Source: Tanytarsus gracilentus (taxonomy: Eukaryota > Arthropoda > Insecta > Diptera > Chironomidae). From it: a DNA stretch of 64,000 bases. Below, one piece after another: positions 47,001 to 57,901 of the stretch. The first letter of the stretch is position 1, and each line of letters begins with the position of its first letter. The position numbers were made by a program, and so were the translations under genes. The stretch is from assembly GCA_038502055.1 (NCBI GenBank), contig JAXRKN010000017.1, positions 124,001 to 188,000 on the forward strand. Direction: 5' to 3'. The notes below the pieces were generated by a model. That model was not told the origin of the DNA and did not search any database. It saw nothing but the letters and a program-made list of their open reading frames with translations.

Positions 47001-50000
47001 AACAAAGTCCTTTGAAAAATGTAAATTCAAACATGTTGAATGGAAAAACTTCACTCTCTAAAAATTTAATCATAACTTCATTAAAAAGCAATCATAAAGT
47101 GAATCATTAGCCTAGTTGAACCCCTTCATTTACAATTAATTATCGAAAAATAAATCCATTTTCGTAATAATTTACTTCATTTCCCCTTTCATCACTAGTC
47201 GACCATCGACATGTTTGTGCGTGTTATTAAAATTGAATGAAAAGGTCTGCAACAGCGTGCAAATTATTAATTTCCATTGAAGCGAATGAGGAAAATTTAA
47301 TTTTCAACCCTTTTAATACTCACATTCGCATTCGTCAGCAGTGTCACGTAAATAATTCAATAGAGTTATTTTTGCGAATAAATTTCACATCTCAAAATGT
47401 GATGTATTTGCCAATCAAAATCATTAATATTGAAATAATGCGTTTTAGGATTATTGCTTCATAAATTACAGTCAAAATACCAAACATGGTCGATTCCAGC
47501 GCAACCATGTTAAATTTATTTGACGCTCCGGGATAAATATTTTGTTTAAAGTGAGAGGGTTGAAATTGGCATGTGTGAGTTGCACTCTCGAGAATGAAAT
47601 TGATATCGAGACGTAATTTAAGGAAAATAAATGGCATTAATTCACTGGAATTTTATGTACTTAAAAAGCTTATTGAAAATTTTCATATGAGTTCATTAAA
47701 AATTTTCAACGAACAGAATTTAATTTATGGGTTTTTCTGGGAAACTTTTGAGAGTATAAATTTAGTTGTATTTTAGTGAAAATTGAATTTTTAAAAATTT
47801 TAACATAAATTTTTACTTAGTTTATAGTTGGAGTTCACGTTCATAAAAATTGTTTCTAAAAATTTAACGAACTAAATTTATTTAAAAATATTCAACACAA
47901 AATTAATTTCCTGGAAATTTTAATGCATAAAAATTCAAATGATAACGAACTAAATTTATTCAAAAAATATTTTGCACAATATTATTTTCCTGGAAATTTT
48001 AATGCAAATTATAAAATGTAATTCCTGATAAATATTTTTCTCTACTTCAAGAAATCAAATTAATTAGGTAGCAACAGCGTTATCAACTCAATTCTATTCA
48101 ACTTTGATATTTTAATATCAAAAAAAGTTTTATAAAAATTAAATCAGCAAGAAAATTATCCTAACGAGCAAAATGTAGCTGGTAGCGATCTCACAAATTT
48201 TTAGGACTCTCAGAAAAATTTGTTTTCGCATTTTTTTTGTGAAGAAAATACCCTCGCTCGTGTGTGTTGTTATCATGACTTGAACAGAGCTAGAAGTAAA
48301 ATGAAGTAAAGAAGAAATGAAGCAAACATCAACGAAAATCTTACTCATGGCAGTTAAAAATTATTCTTGAAAACCCCAGCGAGGAATTTAGATGATTTAA
48401 AAAAAATTATTTGTTAAAAATTTATTTGCTGAATAATTTTTTTGCTGGTATTTTTCTACTGAAACTCCTCGAGGTTTCTCCGGAGATGAAGATGGGATGT
48501 GTAAAAAAAACACAAGGGTTTATTTTGCAGTACATTTTAATTAAAAATATAATTTGAATCTCTACATGTTGTTTTTTTACAAGGCGCTGCATGACGAGCT
48601 GAAAAATGAGAGCTTGAAAATATTTCACATCCAAGAGCTGATTTTATAAGCATCAAAAACTGTGATGATGAATAATTACACGAAAGTTAATCAAATCATA
48701 ATTAAGTTAAGGAAAGTTTTGCATAATTTTAGTTTGATTTTAATTAAAATTAGTTGTGTGTTTTTTCAGTTGGAAAATATTAATTAATTTTGGATGATTT
48801 TTACACGTGGATTAAGATTAAAATTTTCCTAGAATTTGCTACATTTATTGTCTGAAACGTTCAGTCATTTCCATAATCGCAAAATAAATATTTTCAGCCA
48901 AAAATCTCAAGCTCTCATCTTGTTCGCTATCAAAACATTTTCATTAATTCTCATTTAGCGATTTTGAAATCAGCGCAAAAATTTGAATTTAAAATCTCGC
49001 AAGAAGAAAAGAGTGTTTGTGTAAACTTTATGCACTGTCAGTTACTCTCTGCACAAATTTATTTTCCATTACCATTTTATGAAAAACAAAAAATTATTTT
49101 TTTTCTGTAGGAAAAATTCTCGAGGGCGCCGAGGCGTGTACAGTGAACAATTTCAACCCTCAACACTCGCTCGCAAAGTTCCGAGGATTAATATTTTAAT
49201 TTATGACCGGAATGAGAAAAAAAATGGAAATGAATTTGAAAGCAGAAAAATCTTCGTCTATCGAGAACCTCGATTCTCTACTGTCCGTAGAGTTTTACTG
49301 TTTATTTACACATGATTTTCTGGCTGATAAAATTTGAATAAAAAACTTCCGCTTTAGCGCGCTGCTGCTGTATTTTTTTATTGTTAACTTCTTCACTTTT
49401 ATTCACAGTGAAAACCATCCCTGGGTAACATCAGAAATGCGAAGTGAGCCTTTTAATGCCCTCGATGATACTCTCACTGCTGAAATTGAAATTCGGCGAT
49501 GAAAATAATTTTATATTTCGAAATGAAATGTTAATTCTATTCAAGCAGGAATGCGAAATAATAATGATGAGATTTATGATTTTACGAAAAAATATTGTAA
49601 AGTTTTCCTGTAAATAATTTTAAATTTCTCTCAACGTGATTAAAAAATGATTTTCTTCAAACCCTTCCGGCCATTCAGCGCTTCGCAATTTTTCAAACAT
49701 CTTTCGATAAAATTTCTTCTTTAATCTTCTTCTCGAACATTTTTTCTCTTTTTAAAGTTTTTCATCTTCCCCTCTTGATCTCACTTCCAACCATCTCATT
49801 CAACATAATTTTAAATCAGCTAATAGACTTTCACCATAAACGTTCGAGCAAAACTTCTCGCATTAAATCTAGCGAAATCTTCTTTACATAAAATTTACTT
49901 TAAAAGCATTTTAAGCAGCGTTCACCATCATCGCCTTTATTGCCTTCATAAATCTCGTTGTTTGTAATATTTTTAATGCGTATGTATCGTTGAATGCGAG

Positions 50001-50465
50001 TGGGATAAAGACGTGTGGAAGGAGATTCTGAGCGAATTTTCTAAATAAATTTATTGTAATGATGATATATCAATAATGTTCAACCCTTTCGAGTGTTAAC
50101 GTTGAGGTTTACGAAAAATCTGAATGAAAATTAAATTTCAAGAAAAAATATTAAATAAAATTTTTTCTAGATTTTTATTCATAACGGTCATTTTAAATTT
50201 AAATTTCTAGAGAGTAAAAAACGAGAGAGAGGTCAAATAAAGGTCAGACTTGATTTTTGAATCGTTTTTAGCTTTTAAGTGTTTATAATTTTTAAATGTA
50301 ATTAATTATAAAAAAATTATAATTATCGTTTCAACATTTTTCAACTTTTATTTTCATTTTGTATTTTCTATTAAAGTCAGAGTTTCATTCTCATAAAAAT
50401 TTAGCTTTATGAAATTTAAAATTAAGAAAAACAAGATGGGTCTGCAAACGGCGTTGCCATTTCCA
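44031..50465. other. 6.4-kb gene-free stretch
   Basis: No supported gene. Frames at 46.2-46.6 kb and 47.2-47.8 kb are short and of unlikely composition. The only defined structure is a tandem duplication at 47866-48005. The slightly G+C-richer part at 44.3-44.8 kb has no exon signature. Confidence 0.5.
47866..48005. repeat. Tandem duplication of a 62-bp block
   Basis: Two copies (47866-47927 and 47944-48005) of AACGAACTAAATTTATT ... TTTCCTGGAAATTTTAATGC with scattered differences. Confidence 0.8.
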
Positions 50466-51631
50466 ATAGCTCCGCTGTATTAGATTATTACCCCCTGTTG
50501 ATTAGCGCAATGAGCATTAGTGGCGCCACTGTCCGTTCATAATGGACATTCCTCGAAAAACATCAATTCCAATCGAATTCTAATCCAATCACGAGTTCAA
50601 CGAGATACATGAAGCCATGGTTCTGAAAAATGGGCATTAGTGGCACTCCTGGTCGACCATGATAGACATTCCTCAAAAAACATCAATGCCAATCGATTCC
50701 TAATCCAATCACGAGTTCAACGACATACATGAAGCCATAGTTCTGAAAAATGGACATTAGTGGCACTCCTGGCCGGCCATGATAGATATTCCTCAAAAAT
50801 CGTCAATGTCAATCTATTTCTGATGCAATGACGAGTTCAACGACATACATGAAGCCACAGTTCTGAAAAATGGACATTTTGGCTGTCCGTGGCACTCCTG
50901 GCCGGCCATGATGGACATTCCTCAAAAATCATCAATGTCAATCTATTTCTGATGCAATGACGAGTTCAACGATACCCATGAAGCCATAGTTCTGAAAAAT
51001 GGACATTAGAGGCACTCCTGGGCGGCCATGATGGACATTCATCAAAAATCATTAATGTCAATCGATTCCTGGTGCAATCACGAGTTCAACGATACCCATG
51101 AAGCCATAGTTCTGAAAAATGGACATTAGTGGCACTCCTGGGCGGCCATGATGGACATTCATCAAAAATCATTAATGTCAATCGATTCCTGATGCAATTA
51201 CGAGTTCAACGATACCCATGAAGCCATATAAGTAAAAATTTGTATGAAAAAGGACCTTTTTGCACTCAAGGACGGTCCTTAGAGGGTCATACCTCAAAAC
51301 TAAATACTTCTTGCACAACTAGAACCAAAACCCGATCTTTAGCCACAAACCCGAGTCAAATCCGACCAGCCGTTCTTGAGATACGGCGTTCACTAAGATC
51401 GTAAGAAAGTGAGAAAGTGAGAAAGTAAGAAAGTGAGAAAGTAAGATGACTTAAATGGCTCTAACTCCTCGTAGGAGCAACCGATTTCAAATCTGTTTTC
51501 GCCAGTTTGTAGGGTTTGGCTAGGCCTATCATTTGAGTATATGTTTTGATATTGCACAATGTAATGTCTTGGCACTAGGGGCCGAAAACTGGTTTTGGAG
51601 AAATCCAAAATTAATATATAGCGGAGCTATA
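50466..51631. mobile_element. Family-R element, most complete copy, 1.17 kb
   Basis: The left end ATAGCTCCGCTGTATTA is the inverse of the right end TAATATATAGCGGAGCTAT. After the left end come about six tandem units of 115-130 bp (50580-51220), homologous to the core of element D (CACGAGTTCAACGATACCCATG, GTTCTGAAAAATGGACATTA). The right part (51266-51631) is the family-R block with GAGTCAAATCCGACCAGCC and a (GAAAGTGA)n tract, as at 1-305 and 19194-19460. No transposase. It ends 333 bp before the start of the SOD-repeat gene. Confidence 0.8.
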
Positions 51632-51953
51632 ATAATCATAAATTGTCTCTTTACGTTGCCATGTAAATTCAACGGAAACACTGATCTTAATATTACCATG
51701 CAACGTCACGTTTTCGTTCTCTTTTTCTTTTCATCAAATTCGTATTTTTTAAGACATTCACTAAAACTTTTGTGTACGCATACGATCTCTTTTCTCTCTC
51801 ATTCTCGTGAGTCATTCGGTGATCATGCTTTGGTTTATGTGTGTTGTGTTTTTTCTCAACAATTTCTCTTTTTCAACTTTTTTAGTTTAATTTAAACCTC
51901 GTTGCTGCGTGGAAGTGAAATCGTGGAGTGAAAAATATTAAAAAACTATAGAA

Positions 51954-51968
51954 ATGCGATCAAAATGA
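51954..51968 (+). promoter_or_regulatory. Upstream mini-ORF overlapping the main start codon
   Basis: ATG CGA TCA AAA TGA: the stop overlaps the start of the SOD-repeat frame as ATGA (main ATG at 51965). This is the geometry of termination-reinitiation coupling, so translation of the main frame may depend on it if transcription starts upstream. Confidence 0.5.
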
Positions 51969-54900
51969 AATTTAATCGCTATCTAATTCTCATATTTCAT
52001 TGCATCTTAAGAGGTATATGAATATTTTAGCACATTTACCTTGAAGTTTTCTTTTTACACCTCGAATAATTTCAGCAACTGCCATCGAACTTGTTGCATA
52101 TTTCTCACAAAGTGGTTTGCATGGCGAAATTCATTTCTCAAATTCTGAAACGAAACCAAAGTTAGTGACAGTAAAAGCTTTACTCGAGACAACTCTTCAA
52201 TACCCCGACCAAAGTTGGTCATGGAGTGTCCATCAAAATCCAATCGACTACAGAATAATTGACCCAGAAGTTCGCTGCAGTCCTGAGAATGTTGGAGAGC
52301 AAGTTTTGTCCTTTGACGATAAACTTGGATTTTTGTTTCTTCCCGGTAACGAATCATCGCTTTGGGATGACATCGAGATGAGTCTGACGGGTGAGTAAAT
52401 AAATTTTCATCGCTCCAAGTAAACTTTCATTAATAAATCACAGGTCCAAATGGCCTCTGGGGACGATCTCTTGTGATGACGAGTGCCGGAACTAATTTCA
52501 GAATTTGCTCATCAATATTAACGAAAATGTCAATGGAGTATAACGATATTGTACATACAGCCGAGGCGAAATTCCGCAAGGGTATTGCGGGTAGCATGTT
52601 CTTCACCTGGCTCAAGTCGAGCGCTTTTAATTCAGATCTACTCATTTATTCAACGCTGTAAGTTTACTTTTTTATTCTTAAAAAATTAAACTATTTTATT
52701 CTCCAATAGCTATCACATCCAAGACTCGAATCGATTCTTCAATGGAGCAACAAGTTCAGCGCATTCATGGAAAATTTATGCTACAGATATTTTTGATCAA
52801 ACAACCGATCGAATTGAGGAGAACTGTAATGTACTGCAAGTGATTTACGATCCGCAAAATTTCGGACCCGGAAACTCAATCGGCGATATTGATTTAAGAG
52901 TTGGAAAATTAAATGTTAGCGAAAATGTTCAGCAAGTGAAAATCCATCAAAGATTTGAAGACGATAAGCTTCACTTGCTGCCGGCTGATTTAAATGCGCC
53001 GTCTAGAAAATTGTATGTGGTCATTTTGGATGATAAAAATGATTTTTTGGCGTGTGCCAAAATTAGACATTCCGAAACAAAAGTCGTAAAAACTTTGCTG
53101 AACTCGAAGGGCGTCAAGGGTGAGCTGTCGGTAATGCAAAGGTCAATTTTTGAGCCAACTTACCTAAATTTCACTTTTACATCGGCTGATGGGTCACTAA
53201 GGAATAATTTTGAGTTTGCCAAAAATATTGCCGGCTTCAAAGTTCATCAACTCCCACCATCGCCGGACTATGCTGATAGCTCTGAGTTTTGCGAAACAAC
53301 TGAAGGTGTTTTTAACCCTCGAAATTTAGATTCTAATGTACCACCGCCAGGTTATGGCACTCAAGATCAATATTTTGTGGGCGATTTATCAGGAAAATTG
53401 ACAGGTCGCAATAAAATGGAGCATCACAACTTCATCATTGAAGACGGCACAAATGAACTTAACGGAATTTATTGGGACATTTTTCTACCGCTTTCCGGTC
53501 GACACTCAATTGTAAATCGTGGATTCTCTGTCACACAATTCAATAGAGAAAATCCTGAAAACATCACGGAAACACCAATAGGATGTTCAACATTTTCCCT
53601 CTATGAACACAATCAACGTTATCAAGTTCCAATTCAAATGGCTCAAGTTCTCTTCCGCTATCCAATTGTGGCAAAAATTATTTTCCGACAACCTAAAGAT
53701 CAGCCCTGGCACGATACGACCGTGATTGTTGAATATCTTATTCACGCTGACGGCTCGAGTGTGAATAACACTGAAAATCATCGATGGTCAATTCACATGC
53801 ATCCACCCGACAAAGATTTTTATTCGTGGCAAAATCGATGCATTTCCACTGGCGAAATTATAAATCCATATAAGGTGTCGTATGACATAAAGGCACCGGA
53901 AAAGACATGCTCACATGACACTGATGAGCTTTGTCGACTCGGAGATTTGTCACGCTTGGGAACTCTGTCGATTAGTGGCGGCATAAAGGAAGCACTAAAG
54001 TTCTCGAGAAGAATCTTTACAGACTCAAATTTACCGCTCAGTGGATTTAGCAGTATTTTGGGAAAATCCATGACAATTTTTGGTGAATTTGGAATGTTGG
54101 CGAGAGGTGAACGTCTTGCGTGCTCTGTGTAAGACTTTGAAAGTTCTCTTGAAAAATTCTAATCTCAATCTTTTTTCTCATTCAGCATTGGCGGTTTTCA
54201 TCGTCGAAAGGTCGTCGCTAAAGATTGGTATGCGAACGGTGGCGAGTTGACTGTGAAAGGTAAAATCGAGATGATTCAGCAATCTGAGTACGAAACGACC
54301 AACGTGGAGGTTAATTTAAAGGGATTAAAGGACAATTCTGGATATCACGTTCACATAACTCCGGTTGAGGGTGATTTAGAATTTCCATGCGAGGCAACCA
54401 CACTTTATGGTCATTGGAATCCGAGAAATGTTAATCCTAAAGTATCGCCGCCTAATGCCAAAGGCACTTCTGATCAGTACGAAATGGGCGACTTATCCGG
54501 CAAATTTGGCAGCCTTGATTCCTTGACAGAGTACGAAGATTCCTATAACGACACCAATTTACCACTTTTCGGCTATGAAAGTCTCATTGGAAGGTCAATA
54601 GTCATTCATAAGAGAGATAAAATGGCTCGATGGGCTTGCAGCAGTTTAGAGAGAGGTTACAGCCCGAGTGAGGCGAGAGAGCTTCGAGCAATTGCATCAT
54701 TTCACCATCCACATGGATTTGCTTATGGTTATTTGAAATTCACACAGCTCATTGGCAATGACAACAGTCAAAGTGACACCATAATCGAGATAAAATTGAG
54801 ACATCCCGGTGAGAATAACCGAAACATCACTCGACATCATCATTGGAAAATCTTCGTGAATCCTATAGGGATTGATGCGACAACGCCATGGACTTTGACT

Positions 54901-55694
54901 CGCTGTGTTGCAGGTGGATACACGTGGAATCCTTTTTATACGCAGCTTGCTGATCCGTTGAATGACGAACTCTACAGGCAAGAGTGTGGGCCAAAAAATC
55001 CCTTAAGATGTTACGTCGGTGATGTTTCCGCACGACTCGGCACCATCGACATTGGACTCGAAAGAAGCGTTAAATCTGATCCGAATTTTCCACTCGAAGG
55101 CATCGTCAGTGCACTGGGTAGATCTATAGTTATTTTCGGCGCAAATCATTCCTCGGAGCGTTTTGCATGCGCAAATATTGAACCGGATCATGACATTGTT
55201 AAATATGTCAATATTGAGAGACCACCCCGATTCGTGCTCTCACAATTTATCGAAGACGTTCGCAAAGTCATGGGATTGCCGGAATGGTTCTTGCATATTG
55301 ACTCACGAACCACACAAATCCTTCACAATGGCGCGTGCATTGCATTCAAATTGCACTTTAAAGGACCGAAAGCACACCAACTCGAAATGGATTTTTCAAG
55401 GTTGATAACAACTGGTCGTTTGGCTGATCCGAGTTTGTACATTCCAGGCTATGTCGACCAGAAGAGGAAGAAAATGCTCGCTTATAGAGCTTGCAGTGTC
55501 TTTTCAGATCCAAGCGAGAAAAAGAGTAAGTTGAAATTTATTAAATTATAAAAATTTTAATAATTATTTTTAATTTCTCAGAAGGCGGAAGAAAAACAAT
55601 AACTTATAAGACTGATAAGAGTTCAGCCATGAGCTTTGCATCATTGAGTATTCCATTATATTTTTCAGCTCTTTTTGGTAGATTTTATTTATAA
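51965..55694 (+). CDS. Extracellular tandem SOD-like-domain protein, 1149 aa (Rsod / Cu-only SOD-repeat type)
   Basis: CDS: join(51965..52013, 52076..52390, 52444..52657, 52710..54128, 54186..55525, 55582..55694); introns are 51-62 bp, all GT-AG, frame kept. Residues 1-19 form a signal peptide (MKFNRYLILIFHCILRATA). At least five repeats follow with the Cu/Zn-SOD fold pattern (x-H-x-H strand, NPRN loop, GDLS, LIGRSIVIH, R-x-AC). Most have lost metal ligands. The repeat at about 667-815 keeps all four copper ligands: His720 and His722 (GYHVH), His742 (YGHWNP) and His807 (VIHK). It also keeps the disulfide Cys pair, the active-site Arg (RWAC) and Asp768 (GDLS), but lacks the zinc ligands of the KHGGP and RHVGD motifs. 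The last exon ends in a hydrophobic tail (SLSIPLYFSALFGRF) after a small-residue stretch, like a GPI signal. This matches animal Cu-only SOD-repeat proteins and Drosophila Rsod (established families; the orthology is inferred). Confidence 0.88.
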
Positions 55695-55755
55695 AAATAT
55701 TTTTTAAAACTCATCAAAATAAAATTATTTCTTTTATTTTTGCAGTCCTTAAAAT

Positions 55756-55765
55756 AATAAATAAA
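55756..55765 (+). promoter_or_regulatory. Poly(A) signal of the SOD-repeat gene
   Basis: Two overlapping AATAAA hexamers (AATAAATAAA) 62 bp after the stop codon. Confidence 0.65.
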
Positions 55766-57728
55766 GTGAAAACCTAAAAAATACAAAAATTATAAAAATA
55801 TTCCATGCTCAATTTAAGAAAAATATTTTCACAGAAAGTCCATTTTACCACAAAAAAAATATGTTTCATACTCAATGATCATGCTTTAAATTCGCCTTTA
55901 ACTGCTTTCTAAAATCATCTTTCGGTCCAACCCCAAAATATTCTTTTAAAGTTCTCTCCATCACCATCATCATCATCGTTATTATAACTTTTATTGCTAT
56001 CGTTATCCTTCCCCATAAAACAATATCATTGCACGAATTTCCCTCGAGAATATCACTTTTGAAAATACTTTTTATTGAATTACAATTTTTCATCTTCAAC
56101 AAACATTCTCGAAATCAAATTTATCGCATAATAAGGGTAACTTTTTGAGCTCGATGTTTTCACTTCATAGAAGTCCCTTTTTGTCGTTATGCGCGTCTCC
56201 TCTAATTAATTCATTAAAAACCGTGAAAATCCCTCGCAAGTTTTTGGCAAAAGGAAATTTTTTAAAAGATGAAAAACAAACAACCTCTCTATATCTCTCC
56301 AGCTGTCGAATCCTCTTCAAAATACCTTTCCGCCACTTTAGAACATTTCCTTCGATATCTAAATTAATTAATCATGAAATGGCGTAATAAAGTTTTTAAG
56401 AACGAATAAAAAAAGATAAACAGAATTTTTCAACATAAACTTCTAATTGAATATCAAGTAGATTTTTTAATTAAAGGAAGTGAACCGTAAAGTGAAAGTT
56501 TTATGCAAACATTCGTGATATGTTAATGTGTTTTTAGACTTCTTTAAATGCTTGAAAAGAGAAAAAAGTTCAAAGGCTCATTTAACGGATCTGAAAAGTA
56601 AATGAAAATGATTTTGATTCGATTATTTTGGGGAGAAAATGAATGAAACGTCACTCGAAAAAAAAATTTAAATATTTCATCTAAATTTATTCAAAATCTA
56701 TACAAAAAATATTTCAACCCCTCTTGACACTCTTTCTCTAAAAATCTTCTATTCATTTCCAAATTTTCTGTTCAAAGATTTGCACAGAATAAATTTTTTT
56801 TCATAGACAAAAATTCCTTTGCGTCTCAGATCAATTGGAAATAAAGTTAAATGGAATGGAACCGACTGCCTGTGGACCCGAGCAAGAAAATTTCGCATGC
56901 GGAGAATTTTGTCGCAAAAATTATACGTTTGAAGCCCTCTTCAATCTTTTTTCCCTCCTCACACTTTGATTTTACACTTTTATCGATTTTCTGGGCTCGC
57001 AACCCCAACAGAGAGATCTTTTAGTATTAAAATCTTCTCTTATTTAAAGTACTTTTAGCAATTTCTCGTCGGGATGAATAAAAAACAATGAATATAAAAG
57101 TTTTTTATGCTCGAACGCGCTTTTCACAGCCACAAGTGTAAAATATTTTACACATCCTGATGCTCCATCGTAAATTTTAAAGAATCTATTGGGAATTGTA
57201 GTTAAAGTGCTCGGGAAGATGATTCAAATCCACCCGATGATTGTTTTGTGGGTTGCTTTTCGCTCTATTAAAAAAAAACTCGATTGGAGAAGAAAAATTG
57301 CGAATTCCGTAGTGCAAACAATTTCGAATCAAAAATCAATATTTAATAATATTTTTTTCGCTCATGAAACATTGTTGAAAAATAAACATTTGCAAAAGAC
57401 CGGAAGTAAAGCACATTGGAGAAGTGATTTAACGGTTTGTCTTCCGTTTCCTCAAGCTGTTGATGAAATTTTTTTTCTACTTTTTAATGTTTTAAATTAC
57501 TTTTAAAAGCATTTCTACAGGAATAATTTTTTATCGAGGCACACATGTGTACTCAGAACATTACCATCATTGTTTTTTATGTCCTTAAAATTTACAATTT
57601 AAAAAAGTATAAATGTAGATGCGAATCTTATGTGGTCGGTTGAGTGTTGAATAAATTTGATTCTAAAATAATTTTTTAATTTTTGATTTCTGACTTTAGT
57701 GGAAGATGAAGAAGTGAAGTTTATGTCC

Positions 57729-57901
57729 AAGTAAGAAGCAGTCAACGTATTTTTTTAATTTCCAAATAAAATATAAATTTTAAAGATACGTTACGAAAAT
57801 CCCATTAATTTTCAATGTAAATATTTTAACGTATTTTTTAAATTCAAAAATCTTCTTTTTAGCTTTTGTTCTTCTAACTGGCAAATTTTCTTGCCGTACT
57901 T
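57729..57901. mobile_element. MITE of family X, second copy (inverted, uninterrupted)
   Basis: Reverse complement of 18283-18403 with about 85-90 percent identity by eye over 110 bp, including GATTTTCGTAACGTATC and AATACGTTGACTG. Weaker similarity continues on the other side (AGAAAATTTGCCAGTTAG, GAACAAAAGC). Terminal repeats are degraded (AAGTACGGCAAG and CAAGTAAGAAG). It lacks the 162-bp insertion found in the first copy. Confidence 0.65.

Noticed and set aside
52055..55191. Several minus-strand and shifted frames of 60-100 codons
   Set aside because: Shadows of the SOD-repeat exons, whose frame, splice sites and domain pattern are consistent throughout.
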